Assembly: GCF_004014715.1 (NCBI RefSeq) | Contig: NZ_CP034834.1 | Location: forward strand, 1,178,001-1,242,000 | DNA: 64,000 nucleotides | DNA from: Pseudoalteromonas sp. R3 | GTDB lineage: Bacteria; Pseudomonadota; Gammaproteobacteria; Enterobacterales; Alteromonadaceae | Direction: 5' to 3' | Part shown: one piece after another, positions 1 through 8,995 of the stretch | Numbering within the stretch: position 1 is the stretch's first letter | How the letters are laid out: every line of letters begins with the position of its first letter | Position numbers and translations under genes: made by a program | Notes under the pieces: generated by a model | What the model was told of the DNA's origin: nothing | Database searches by the model: none | What the model saw: only the letters and a program-made list of their open reading frames with translations

Positions 1-589
1 CACTGGAGGCCGAGCAAACGCTTGCTGATCTGTTGACGGAGCGTGACCTCAGCCAGTCATCATTGCAGAAAGTTGCGATGGCGCTTGGGCGAATAGAAAA
101 TGCGTCTAACGTCGCATTTGCTAGTTTGCAGTCTGTTGCAGACGACTCTGCCAAGCAGGCGCTTGCCGATGTGGCACTGCTCAGTATTGGCACAATGAGC
201 AAATTTTCCCCCAACAATCTCATCAGGTAGCGCGTTTCCTGAGTCGTAAACTGACAGAGCCTCAGCAACTGTCAACGGCCATACTCGCGGTTGCGAATAG
301 CAAAAATCCAGCCCTGATCGAAAAGCTACCTGACTATTTACACCATGTGGATACTCAAGTCAGGCGAAATGCGATTAAATCGCTTGCACACAACGAAGCG
401 TATCAGGATCAGGTCATAGCAAGTCTGGCAGGCACGTCTGATGTCAATGCCATCGATGCATTTATAAGAACGTATGAACGGGCTGATTATGCGCTATCCA
501 ATGAGAATATAGAAAAGTTGACGGAGTTTTATCAAACAACAACGCACCCAATTATTAAAAAGCGACTGGCCACTGTTATCCGGTTATAG
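1..589 (+). CDS. HEAT-like repeat protein, C-terminal part, with frameshift
   Basis: Left-truncated gene; its 5' end lies outside the window. The frame starting at base 3 reads as a helical, Ala/Leu-rich protein to about base 207 and would stop at 228-230. The same style of sequence continues in another frame (for example LTEPQQLSTAILAVANSKN, then VRRNAIKSLAHNEAYQDQVI) to the TAG at 587-589, about 195 visible residues in all. The joint lies at the TTTTCCCCC run (204-212), where one additional base restores a single frame. Pairs of amphipathic helices with R-x-N-A-I-K-S-L are typical of HEAT/ARM-like scaffolds. No catalytic motif is visible and I assign no function. The frameshift may be a sequencing error or a genuine lesion. 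Confidence 0.6.
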
Positions 590-594
590 TCAGC

Positions 595-623
595 ATGAGT
601 GGCGGGGCTATATCGCCACTCAT
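595..623. terminator. 10-bp hairpin between convergent genes
   Basis: Perfect inverted repeat ATGAGTGGCG (595-604) / CGCCACTCAT (614-623) with a 9-base loop, just after the HEAT-like gene stop and at the 3' end of the opposing serine-hydrolase remnant. There is no strong T-tract on either side, so termination is plausible but not certain. Confidence 0.5.
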
Positions 624-835
624 TCAACCTTATGCTGTAAGTCCGCAAAGCCATAGTTGCCTTATTTAACAATTTCATCGTCTTTAACCACTGCCAGCTG
701 TAAACCCGGAATATGCCTTTCCTTCATCAGTGCCTTAATAAGTTTGTCTACCGGCTCTGCTTTTACCAAGGATGACCACAGAAGGGTGCCGAACCAGAAT
801 AAGCTGGATAGTAAGACTCTGTTGTTCTTGTACAT
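620..835 (-). pseudogene. Serine hydrolase (beta-lactamase family) N-terminal remnant
   Basis: Reading leftwards from ATG at 833-835: a signal peptide (MYKNNRVLLSSLFWFGTLLW...VKA) and then KERHIPGLQLAVVKDDEIVK, the standard N-terminal beta-strand of class C beta-lactamase/esterase (S12) proteins. A TAA at 662-664 interrupts the frame. The very next codons still read GNYGFADLQHKVE, which is the family's expected continuation (compare G-x-Y-G-x-A-x-L). A second stop follows at 620-622. Only about 72 codons of a normally ~380-residue or longer protein remain, and the S-x-x-K, Y-x-N and H-x-G motifs are gone. This is a decayed gene whose 3' part was deleted before the hairpin at 595-623. Confidence 0.7.
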
Positions 836-1417
836 GATAGTTCCGTTACGCATTTTCATTGTGAAGATATCTTCATATACAACAAGTAATATACCAACAT
901 TAAAATATTTTAATATCAATGCCTTGTGATTTTAAGTAAGAGCGCATCCTGCCTTTTTTTTCGAGATATAGTCAGATTTACCAAGAAGTGGTTATTTTAA
1001 CAATGAAAAAATGCAGCACAAAAGGCGTGTAACCAAACGTCTTTTCCAAAGAGTTTTTGTGTGTCCTCAGTATTATTGGTTAAATCAGAAAAGTCATATT
1101 TACCTCTTTCTTATGTCAAACCAGAACGATAATTTGGCATCATTCTCTGAAATTTTGAGTAAAAACACTAACCCTGTTGACTAGCCAATCACCTTATGTG
1201 TAACTAAGCGCATCGACAATTCTGTTAGTAAGATTTGATTTTTATTTATACAATTGTTGTTGATTTAAAAGAGTTTTATGCTTCAGTGTTCACAAGATTG
1301 CGCAGAGCTCATTAATTGAAACAGTACAAATTGAGCTTTTTTTGTTCTATCTGGCTTGACCTCCTACCACAATAAGCTAGCCTTTTGTTGCTAAATTGTA
1401 ACTTTTGGAGCAAGTAA
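836..1417. other. AT-rich intergenic region upstream of lipase gene
   Basis: About 580 bases without a supported gene. It must hold the promoter of the lipase operon, but no convincing sigma-70 pair with good spacing was found. No repeat or RNA gene was recognised. Confidence 0.5.
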
Positions 1418-2335
1418 ATGAAAAGAATAACACTCACTGTTTTACTCAGTATTATGTCACTCTTTGCACAACTGGCGCACAGTAGTGATGAACTGGAATA
1501 TCCTGTTGTGTTGGTTCATGGCCTATTTGGTTTCGATAACCTGCTGGGTGTGGATTATTTCTACCGCGTACCCTCGGTTATTCGCCAGGAGGGCGGTAAT
1601 GTTTATGTAGCTGAAGTGTCGTCCGCACATAATTCAGAGCTGCGAGGTGAGCAACTTCTTGAGCAGGTGGCACTGATCAGAGCCCTGACAGGTAAAGACA
1701 AAGTGAACCTGATTGGCCATAGTCAGGGTGCACAAACCATTCGCTATGTGGCATCTGTAAAGCCTCAATGGGTGGCCTCGGTAACCAGTATTGGTGGCGT
1801 AAACTGGGGCAGTCGCTTTGCTGATGTGGTACGCGGGGGAGTCGATCAGGGGTCTTTCTCTGAGCAGTTTTTAGCGTCATTAGCCAATGGTCTGGCTGGC
1901 CTAATTGACTTATTATCGGGTAAACCTACGGCACCCAAAGATGCGCTTGAAGCACTCGAGGCTCTGACCACAGAGGGCACACTTGCGTTTAATCAAAAGT
2001 ATCCGGAAGGCGTGCCTGCTAACTATTGTGGTCAGGGCGATATGCTGGCCGACAATGGCGTCTATTATTTTTCGTGGAGTGGTAGCCGGGCCTGGACGAA
2101 TTTGCTGGACCCTGCCGACAATGCTCTTTTGCTCTTCTCCGGCGTATTTGACGAAGCTAATGATGGCCTGGTCTCGGCCTGCTCCAGTAACCTGGGATAT
2201 GTGATTGGTAACGACTTTAAGATGAACCACTTGGATCAGGTTAATCAGACTATTGGTGTTCACCATTTATTCGAGACCGATCCACTCACTATTTATCGTC
2301 AGCATATTCGTCGTCTGAAAGGTCTGAATCTATGA
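1418..2335 (+). CDS. lip: Secreted triacylglycerol lipase (family I)
   Basis: 305-residue alpha/beta-hydrolase hydrolysing triacylglycerols outside the cell. Residues 1-22 form a Sec signal peptide (MKRITLTVLLSIMSLFAQLAHS). YPVVLVHGLFGFD (28-40) is the oxyanion-hole region of family I.1/I.2 bacterial lipases, and GHSQG (100-104) holds the nucleophile Ser102. Asp249 (EANDGLVS) and His271 (KMNHLDQ) fit the other triad members. Cys204 and Cys255 match the conserved disulfide pair. Length is normal for the family. A GGAG ribosome site precedes the ATG by 8 bases. The next gene overlaps by 4 bases (ATGA) and encodes the matching foldase, so the pair is an operon of the lipase/lif type, normally followed by type II secretion. 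Confidence 0.93.
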   Translation: MKRITLTVLLSIMSLFAQLAHSSDELEYPVVLVHGLFGFDNLLGVDYFYRVPSVIRQEGGNVYVAEVSSAHNSELRGEQLLEQVALIRALTGKDKVNLIGHSQGAQTIRYVASVKPQWVASVTSIGGVNWGSRFADVVRGGVDQGSFSEQFLASLANGLAGLIDLLSGKPTAPKDALEALEALTTEGTLAFNQKYPEGVPANYCGQGDMLADNGVYYFSWSGSRAWTNLLDPADNALLLFSGVFDEANDGLVSACSSNLGYVIGNDFKMNHLDQVNQTIGVHHLFETDPLTIYRQHIRRLKGLNL

Positions 2336-3195
2336 GGCACTGGCGTCTGCTTTCACTCAGTTGTATCGGGCTTTGTGCCTGGCTGTGGTATCTGGCTGGA
2401 CAGTCAGCCAGTACAGGCACGACTCATGTCGCAGCGACAAGTCAGCGCCCGGTGACAGAGGCGCCACACATGATTGAGCAACAATCCAATGCCGCGATGC
2501 CAGCACAGGCAGAGCATTGCGGCGCAATCGTTAAAGCACACAAACATCAGCTTGATGACTGGATCTTAGCTTTGCAAAGCGAGCAGTTGGAGCACAACTG
2601 GGCTCAATATACACATCGTTTACCACTGTGTTTGCAAGAGTTGGCGCATGACTACATGAACTACAAACAAGCACTGACGGAAGTAGAAACTACGCTTACG
2701 ATTCACGAGCGTTTTGAGGCACTGCAAACGCTTCAGGGTCAGTACTTTTCCGATGAGGTGATAGCTGCCTGGTTTGCGGATGAGAGTCGCTGGAATGCGC
2801 AGACACTGGAGCGCTGGAAAATTCTCTCTGATCAATCGCTCAGCGAGCAGACGCGTGATGAGTTAATGGATGCACATATCAGTCAGCTGCCACAGGAGGA
2901 ACGTGAGACCATAGTGGCAACCCAAACTCTGGTCACATTAAAACACAGCTGGAAAACCATGGATTACAACCGGCTCAGCGCCAGATACGGGGATGAAGCC
3001 GCAGAGCGCCTGATGCAAGCAAGGCAGTCACAAACTGACTGGGCGCAGCGGGTAGCGGACTATAAACAGCAGCGCGATGTGATCCTTGCTCAGGAGCCAG
3101 ACTCGACAAGTCATGACAAAATTGCCGCGCTTGAGCAGGCACTGTTTAGTGAAAATGAGCAAAAGCGCCTGGCGGTACTATTGGGTAATGATTAG
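2332..3195 (+). CDS. lifO: Lipase chaperone (Lif/foldase)
   Basis: 287-residue inner-membrane-anchored steric chaperone that folds the upstream lipase in the periplasm. An N-terminal membrane anchor (about 4-22) is followed by a Thr/Gln/Ala-rich linker and an all-helical, Gln/Glu-rich domain. Family signatures are visible: LQGQYFSDEVIAAWFADE in the middle and LFSENEQKRLAVL near the C-terminus. The foldase signature RxxFDYxLSAxGE is only weakly kept: LDDWILAL (74-81) sits at the right place but lacks the Phe-Asp-Tyr core. Lengths near 285 are usual for Vibrio/Pseudoalteromonas-type Lif proteins, shorter than the ~340 residues of Pseudomonas/Burkholderia. Translationally coupled to the lipase through ATGA. 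Confidence 0.85.
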   Translation: MRHWRLLSLSCIGLCAWLWYLAGQSASTGTTHVAATSQRPVTEAPHMIEQQSNAAMPAQAEHCGAIVKAHKHQLDDWILALQSEQLEHNWAQYTHRLPLCLQELAHDYMNYKQALTEVETTLTIHERFEALQTLQGQYFSDEVIAAWFADESRWNAQTLERWKILSDQSLSEQTRDELMDAHISQLPQEERETIVATQTLVTLKHSWKTMDYNRLSARYGDEAAERLMQARQSQTDWAQRVADYKQQRDVILAQEPDSTSHDKIAALEQALFSENEQKRLAVLLGND

Positions 3196-3203
3196 CGTTG
3201 CGC

Positions 3204-3590
3204 TTATTTTCGGCACACGCCGCTGTCGCAACGAGACTTACCGGTAAGCCAGTAAGAAATCCGATAGCGGTTTTTGGCAAACAGTAAATAAAACTGATCG
3301 GCAATGGGCTTAATGATGGGCCATCTTAGAGGAGCGTACAACCAGCCCATCCCCACGAGTCTCCACGCCTGATGTGTAACATCCAGACCTAGCAACAGCT
3401 TGCCATTGGCATCCAGGGCATGCAAAATTGTATTTGCTTGATTCGGGTCAATATCGGGGTAGCGGGCAAAATCGTCGCTGAAAATATCGACCGTTTTTAT
3501 GCGCTGCGCTTTATCTCGTTTGGTCAGCGCGGTCATTTCCTTTACGCACAAAGGGCAGGTGCCATCATAAAATATGGTAAGTTCGCTCAT
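3204..3590 (-). CDS. DCC-family (DUF393) thiol-disulfide oxidoreductase-like protein
   Basis: 128-residue protein with the family-defining start IFYDGTCPLC (D9-G-T-C12-P-L-C15), a thioredoxin-like fold with a CxxC redox pair. The body (IKTVDIFSD...HALDANGKLLLGLDVTHQAW...GWLYAPLRWP) matches the usual DUF393 spacing, and the C-terminus carries an additional Cys pair (SRCDSGVCRK). The substrate is not known for the family. It is convergent with the lipase chaperone gene, 8 bases between the stop codons, and appears to be a single-gene unit. Confidence 0.85.
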   Translation of the reverse strand: MSELTIFYDGTCPLCVKEMTALTKRDKAQRIKTVDIFSDDFARYPDIDPNQANTILHALDANGKLLLGLDVTHQAWRLVGMGWLYAPLRWPIIKPIADQFYLLFAKNRYRISYWLTGKSRCDSGVCRK

Positions 3591-3720
3591 GTTAAGCCTC
3601 GTTTTTTAGCGTCATACGCATTAATCACAGAAGCGGATCAGACGATAAGCCTTACCCGACCTGCTTAGGTGTAAAGGGGGCGGTAGTGCCACCCTTAACA
3701 GTAATTTGCTGTCTTATATA

Positions 3721-6717
3721 TTAACACCCTTTCATTGGTTGCCTGAGCTTTCCCCAATTGGTCGGGCTGTCGTTCTCACAGCTAAAAGTCGGTTGGATTG
3801 TATGTTCTCCGGTGTGTATGCTCATTCCATATTCACCACCAGATACCTTGTTGTTTTTCAAGTTGATACTGATTGGATAGTGAGCATGGATAATAAAGTT
3901 TGTAGACTTGTCCAACAATAAGGGCTGAGCACTAGGAAGCCGACTCCACTCAGAGCTATTGTTCGTTTTTATCTCTAAATTGCTTAGCATGATACTGTGA
4001 CTCGGGTCCTCACCTTGCTGTTGTTCTTCTATGAATTTTGCATAAATACCTGCCACACGATTGTTGAGCAACCGGCTGTTAGAGATATTCGTGGTGAGCT
4101 TTTCCGTGATACTTTTTGCAGTTAGGCGCAATGCTGTCATGTTGTTTACCAGGTCAACATTCGTCATCGTCAAGTTGGCTGTATCAGAAGAGATGCCATT
4201 ACCTCCATCAAGGAAGTCAGAACCTGGCTGGGCATCTCGGTAAAGACCGCCTGTCACAGTCACTTTCGGTACGTTTTGGTTGTCACCTTCAATCACAATA
4301 CCCCCTTTACCCGATATGGTTCCAAGTCCATTCTCTGCGGCGGATGAGCAGTAATTAAACGTATATTTGCCATTTTTGTTGATATTTGCATCAACCCAGT
4401 TGTCTGGGTTAAAGCTTGCATACCCATAGCTACCGGCATTTGCGAATACGTAGTTAAGTGTTACGCGGTTATTAGACGACAGGTATACTGAAGCCACGGA
4501 GCCAGCCAGTCGCGCATCTAGGTTGGAGAGAGTCACATCGGTTGAACGCGAAACAAGCAAGGCTGAACCACCAGCATTTTTGGCCCATTGCGCTTTAAGC
4601 CTGCCATATGCGTCAAAGCTAAGCTGAGGGTGGTCGGTATCGCCCCAGAACTTGCCGCGCGTCTCAATTACCATATCGCGAAGCGATATCGCATGACCAC
4701 TGTCAATAGTTAAGGTGGTAAAGTAAGGCACAGCTTCGATTTGCTCAGGACCTCGGTTGGGATATGGAGCAGGGTTGCCAATTCCCTCAATGCCAAATTC
4801 ATTTGTTATTCTTTGTTTTGCAGGTCTCAAGCGGGTGACTGGCTTACTTGACCTGCGTACGTTTGGCAGGTAAAGCTGCTCGCTGGCGGTGTAACTTTCA
4901 TCGGTATCGGCTTTTCTTTCGTGATTGCCCGCTCCAAATATTTCAACATGTGACTTGCCTTCAATTGAAAAGCCACCACTGTTTAGAAGATATTCGCCCG
5001 CTGGAATATAGATAGTCCAGTGGTCCTGAATGGAGTTTGAGAAGCGATGAAAAGCAGCTGAATTGTTGGTCATTGCATCGCCTACCGCTCCCCACCATTG
5101 TGGTATCACATTGAATGGAGTTTGACTGGTTGAAACTATATCATCATAACCATAGACGCTCGCTTTTGGTTGTCCTTTAACCTTACCAGAACCATAAAAT
5201 ATACGGTGCATACCAGCCTCTAGTGTTCCATTAATGGTAAGAGAAAACCCTGCAGGCACTTCAACTCGGGCACTTTCAGAAAACTTGACCACATGGTCAA
5301 TCGGCATAATTATATTTTTACTGCCAGACAACGTGTCTTTTACTACACGGTAATTACCGCTCAACTCGACCACACCATTTCTGGAATCAATCAGCTTACC
5401 ATTGATATAAACACCGTTATTATTTGCGCTTAGCGATTGATTAAACGCTGGAGCAAGTCTTACCGTACTGTCCAGAGCAAACCTGTCAGCATACCGGCCA
5501 ACAATGTATATGCCATACTTGCCACCACCCAAGTTGTTTATTGCGTGAATGGCAAGAGACTGTCCGTCGCTCGTGCCCGACCTAATAGGACGTAACAAAT
5601 TATACCCGGCCTTAAAAGGGCGTTTGAGGTTACTGATCTCGACATAAGTATACTGATTTCTCAAGCTTCGGTGCACGACCTTTGCAGAGTTCTCATATTG
5701 CTCTGAAAGATAGATATGTTGACCAACATGAAAGTTATAACCTTGCGTACCCGGTAGGTATACAACGATACTGTCTGGACTGGATTCCAGACGGGTTTCA
5801 CGGCGGCCATTAACAGTGACTTCTGACCTTTTGGTATTCAACTGAGTAGATAGAATATCGAGCGGTGTACTCATTATGTCGGGGTATATCACATCATAGG
5901 TTGAGTCGAATTCATATTTAGGATGTTGCAGTGTGATATAGGTATTGTTGCCTGCTATGCCAAATGCAGTAATCTTTGCTGTGTTTTCAAAAAACAAAGT
6001 TTCCTGTAGAGGGTTGTGAGTATAATAGGAGCCAGCAAGCGCAAACCCCCCTGTTGTGCTTGCCCCAGCAATGTCAGTGGAGTTTACAAAATAAGTCACG
6101 GCCTGCTCTTCTATCACAGTGCCGTTTTTATCATCACGATACTGATTGCGCAGCATATCGGATATACGATATGCCTTTTTAGCGTCGTGCGAAATCAGAT
6201 ATTGATAGCTGTTTAATAGTGGGCGTGCCACAAGCTTATGTCTAATCTTGTATGTTTTTGCCGAAAAGTAGGCTTTTTGACCGGCTAACCCTATGCTTAC
6301 TTCTCCATTGCCATTATCGTTAAATGCGTTTTCCTTCGCGACGGAAAGAGCAACTTGGTTACCTATTGCAAAACGGGCATTTTCACATCCTGTTTTTTGC
6401 TTTTTTTGATTATCCAAATATAACAAGTAGTAGCCAGATCTGGGACTATCTCCCACGCCATCTTGACGATTGGTATTGGGTAGTGCTTTTACAACAGAAT
6501 AGGCTAAGCAATTGTTTGGAAGCTTAACCTCACCGTACATAGGATGAAATTCATACTTTAGTCCTTTCAATACAACATAAGTATATTTGCCAGCCAGACC
6601 TATATTATGAATAGTAGCCGTATTGAGTGTGAGTTTATTATATAGCTCTGTAGCGCTGGCATATACGTTTGCAGAAAACAAATATGCTATGGCAAACCAA
6701 AGCGAACGTGCGCACAT
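3721..6717 (-). CDS. Large secreted pectate-lyase-like beta-helix protein with N-terminal repeats
   Basis: 998 residues with a Sec signal peptide (about 1-21, ends VYAS). The first ~400 residues contain about four copies of a short beta module with the pattern N-T-A-x-I...G-I/L-A-G-x-x-x-Y...K-Y-x-F...Y (near 31-60, 135-160, 243-278, 343-380). From about residue 534, VIPQWWGAVGD followed by A-F-H-R-F and IYIPAGEY is the classic start of a Pectate_lyase_3/tailspike-type right-handed beta-helix, which continues with Asn-ladder segments to about 970. The ligand is probably a polysaccharide, but lyase activity cannot be deduced. An AGGA ribosome site precedes the ATG. The gene stands alone, ending opposite the DUF393 gene. 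Confidence 0.8.
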   Translation of the reverse strand: MCARSLWFAIAYLFSANVYASATELYNKLTLNTATIHNIGLAGKYTYVVLKGLKYEFHPMYGEVKLPNNCLAYSVVKALPNTNRQDGVGDSPRSGYYLLYLDNQKKQKTGCENARFAIGNQVALSVAKENAFNDNGNGEVSIGLAGQKAYFSAKTYKIRHKLVARPLLNSYQYLISHDAKKAYRISDMLRNQYRDDKNGTVIEEQAVTYFVNSTDIAGASTTGGFALAGSYYTHNPLQETLFFENTAKITAFGIAGNNTYITLQHPKYEFDSTYDVIYPDIMSTPLDILSTQLNTKRSEVTVNGRRETRLESSPDSIVVYLPGTQGYNFHVGQHIYLSEQYENSAKVVHRSLRNQYTYVEISNLKRPFKAGYNLLRPIRSGTSDGQSLAIHAINNLGGGKYGIYIVGRYADRFALDSTVRLAPAFNQSLSANNNGVYINGKLIDSRNGVVELSGNYRVVKDTLSGSKNIIMPIDHVVKFSESARVEVPAGFSLTINGTLEAGMHRIFYGSGKVKGQPKASVYGYDDIVSTSQTPFNVIPQWWGAVGDAMTNNSAAFHRFSNSIQDHWTIYIPAGEYLLNSGGFSIEGKSHVEIFGAGNHERKADTDESYTASEQLYLPNVRRSSKPVTRLRPAKQRITNEFGIEGIGNPAPYPNRGPEQIEAVPYFTTLTIDSGHAISLRDMVIETRGKFWGDTDHPQLSFDAYGRLKAQWAKNAGGSALLVSRSTDVTLSNLDARLAGSVASVYLSSNNRVTLNYVFANAGSYGYASFNPDNWVDANINKNGKYTFNYCSSAAENGLGTISGKGGIVIEGDNQNVPKVTVTGGLYRDAQPGSDFLDGGNGISSDTANLTMTNVDLVNNMTALRLTAKSITEKLTTNISNSRLLNNRVAGIYAKFIEEQQQGEDPSHSIMLSNLEIKTNNSSEWSRLPSAQPLLLDKSTNFIIHAHYPISINLKNNKVSGGEYGMSIHTGEHTIQPTFSCENDSPTNWGKLRQPMKGC

Positions 6718-7351
6718 AGAAATGTCCTTTAAGTGGTTGGTTGTTATGATAGCTGTAAACTATACAGGTTGAATGATGCCTTTTAACATAGTAAGTGCGT
6801 TAAAGAAAGTAGTGGTGAAGATAGGTGTAGAAATATTGCTTTTAGGTGGTAAAAGTCTCAACTCTTTTTAACTAACGTGGTGAGGTTTAGATGTATTTTC
6901 TAATTTAGCTGCATTTTTCACTTTCATACTGCAGTTTGATTAGGTTTGCTGGGCAATAAATGGGTCGAACTTTAATGTGTTGATATAATTGTGTTGTTCT
7001 TTATTTTTTTTGTGATTTTTTTGTCAGGGTGTTGGGGTTTTGTTTGTTTTTTGTGGTTCGCTCTGTGTTCTAATTGTGTAAGATGGTGTTATCAATAAAA
7101 GTGTTGTTTTAAATGGGTTTGTTTCTGATTATAATTTAATTTTCAAATAGAGGTCTTGGTTTTAATAAAAACATGTTATCGCCCGATTCTTTGAAACTTC
7201 TTAGGTGTATTGTATGCGCGGATATTGAATAAATATGCTTTTTACACGATATTATCAGTTTCATGTTGGCCGCCAAAAAACGTCTTTTTACTCACCTTAG
7301 GTGGGGTTATTAACCAGGATTATTTTTAAATTAGGGAAACATATAAAGAGC
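6718..7351. other. AT-rich intergenic region with strand-biased T/G tract
   Basis: About 630 bases between divergent genes (beta-helix protein and chemoreceptor). Roughly 6975-7085 is strongly T/G-biased on the plus strand, with long T runs and very few A or C. No ORF, tRNA or clear promoter pair was recognised. Confidence 0.5.
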
Positions 7352-8979
7352 ATGGCAATAAAAGATTTATCCATCACCAAACAAATAGGTTTGAGCTTTT
7401 CTTCGGTATTTTTTGTTTTCTTCGCAGTCAGCCTATTGACTTATAACGGACTGAGAGGGATCAGCGATGATCTTGATTCAATTGTACAAACCAGCATTCC
7501 CTCGGTAGAAATCGTTAAGGATTTAAAGATAGAGCTAACCACCATACGCAAAGATGAGTTTGGTGCCACCATGAACCCGGATCACCCCGAAATGAGTGAG
7601 TGGCTGAGCATTCTTAGTGATTTACGCGCCGGGTAAGTCGTAAAATTGTGCTATATAGTCAGCTTAATGTAAGCGCAAAAGAGCGGCGCCAGTTTGAGGC
7701 GTTTGAGTCTGCCTGGCGCAAATATGCGGTGGTGACGTCGGACTTTAACGCACTGGTACGCAGTGGTGAGGTGAGCCGCGCTAATGAGACGGTGTTAAAC
7801 AGTTATCCCATCTTTGCTAAGGCCATGGACGAGCTAAGCGAGCTGGAGAAAATCAACAGTGAAAATGTTGGACATGCTGAGTCATCTGCTATTGGGGCTG
7901 TCAAAACCGTGATCACGGCCATTATCATTTGTACTTTGGTGTGTGCCGCTATGATTGCGTTGATCAGTGTTGTGCTAAGCGGAGCAATCAGGCGACCACT
8001 GGAAAAAGCTATGAATCTGGCTGGCAGCATTGCCAATGGTGATTTAAGTACTCGAATCGATATTGACTCGGCAGGCAGCAACGAACTGGGCTCTTTGCTG
8101 GTGTCGCTGGAAAAAATGCGTCAGCAGTTAAACAGCCTTGTTGTGAAAATTAATGACAGCGCTATCTTGCTCTCTTCTGCAGTTGAAGAAGTGAATATGA
8201 TTTCTGCACAAAACGCCAAAGGCATGGAGCATCAGCAAAACGAGTTACAGTCTGTTGCTTCTGCCATGACCCAGATGCAAGCCGCCGTGTCTGAGGTAGC
8301 ACAAAGCACCGAAATGGGTGCAGAGTCTGCTAACCAGGCTCATATGAAATCGCGCGAGGGCAATACGGCACTGACAAGCAGCATGTCGCATATTTCGGCC
8401 GTGGCAGAAACTGTAACGCACGCTGGCGAGCTGGCGCTCAACCTTGAAAAGAACGCGCAGAATATCAATGTGGTAGTCGACGTGATCCGCGAAATTGCAG
8501 AGCAAACAAACCTGCTGGCGCTGAATGCTGCCATTGAAGCCGCCCGTGCCGGCGCACAGGGCCGTGGTTTTGCTGTAGTGGCCGACGAAGTGCGCTCACT
8601 GGCGCGTCGTACCCAGGAATCAACCACACAAATTGTTGAAATTGTCAGTGACTTGCAACAAAAATCCAAAGAAACGGGGGAAGCCACACGCACCTGCCAG
8701 ACCGGGATTGATGTGTGCGTGGAGCAAACTGAGACGGTCAGCCAAACCATCAGCCAGATTGAGCAGGAGATCGACAGCATTGCAGCAATGAGCACACAGA
8801 TTGCGGCCGCTTGTAATGAGCAGTCTGTGGTCTCTGAGGAACTCAATCGCAATATTGAGAACATTAATGTGGCCGGTGTTGAGATGACACAAGGAGCCAA
8901 TCAAATCTCCCATGCCTGTCATGACATCAGTGAGCTGGCCCACAGCCTTAAATCCAGTGTCGAGCAGTTTAAGTTATAG
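7352..8979 (+). CDS. Methyl-accepting chemotaxis protein, interrupted by a frameshift
   Basis: Transmembrane chemoreceptor relaying ligand binding to CheA/CheW. From ATG 7352: short cytoplasmic start ([13 protein letters not shown]), TM1, and a four-helix-bundle sensor. The first frame stops at 7634-7636. The sensor continues in the next frame ([13 protein letters not shown]) to 8979 with TM2, HAMP ([20 protein letters not shown]) and the signalling domain whose hairpin tip reads [20 protein letters not shown]. The joint is at GCCGGG (7628-7633): one more G makes GCC-GGG-GTA-AGT and a continuous ~540-residue protein of normal architecture. An upstream GTG at 7301 could extend the start, but ATG 7352 gives the usual short tail. 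No pentapeptide CheR tether is seen at the end. The lesion may be a sequencing error. Confidence 0.85.
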
Positions 8980-8995
8980 CCTTTGCGGTTTGCGT

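Noticed and set aside
8340-8900. Minus-strand ORF inside the chemoreceptor signalling domain
   Set aside because: Antisense shadow of the conserved signalling-domain codons; Ser/Thr/Cys-rich nonsense composition.
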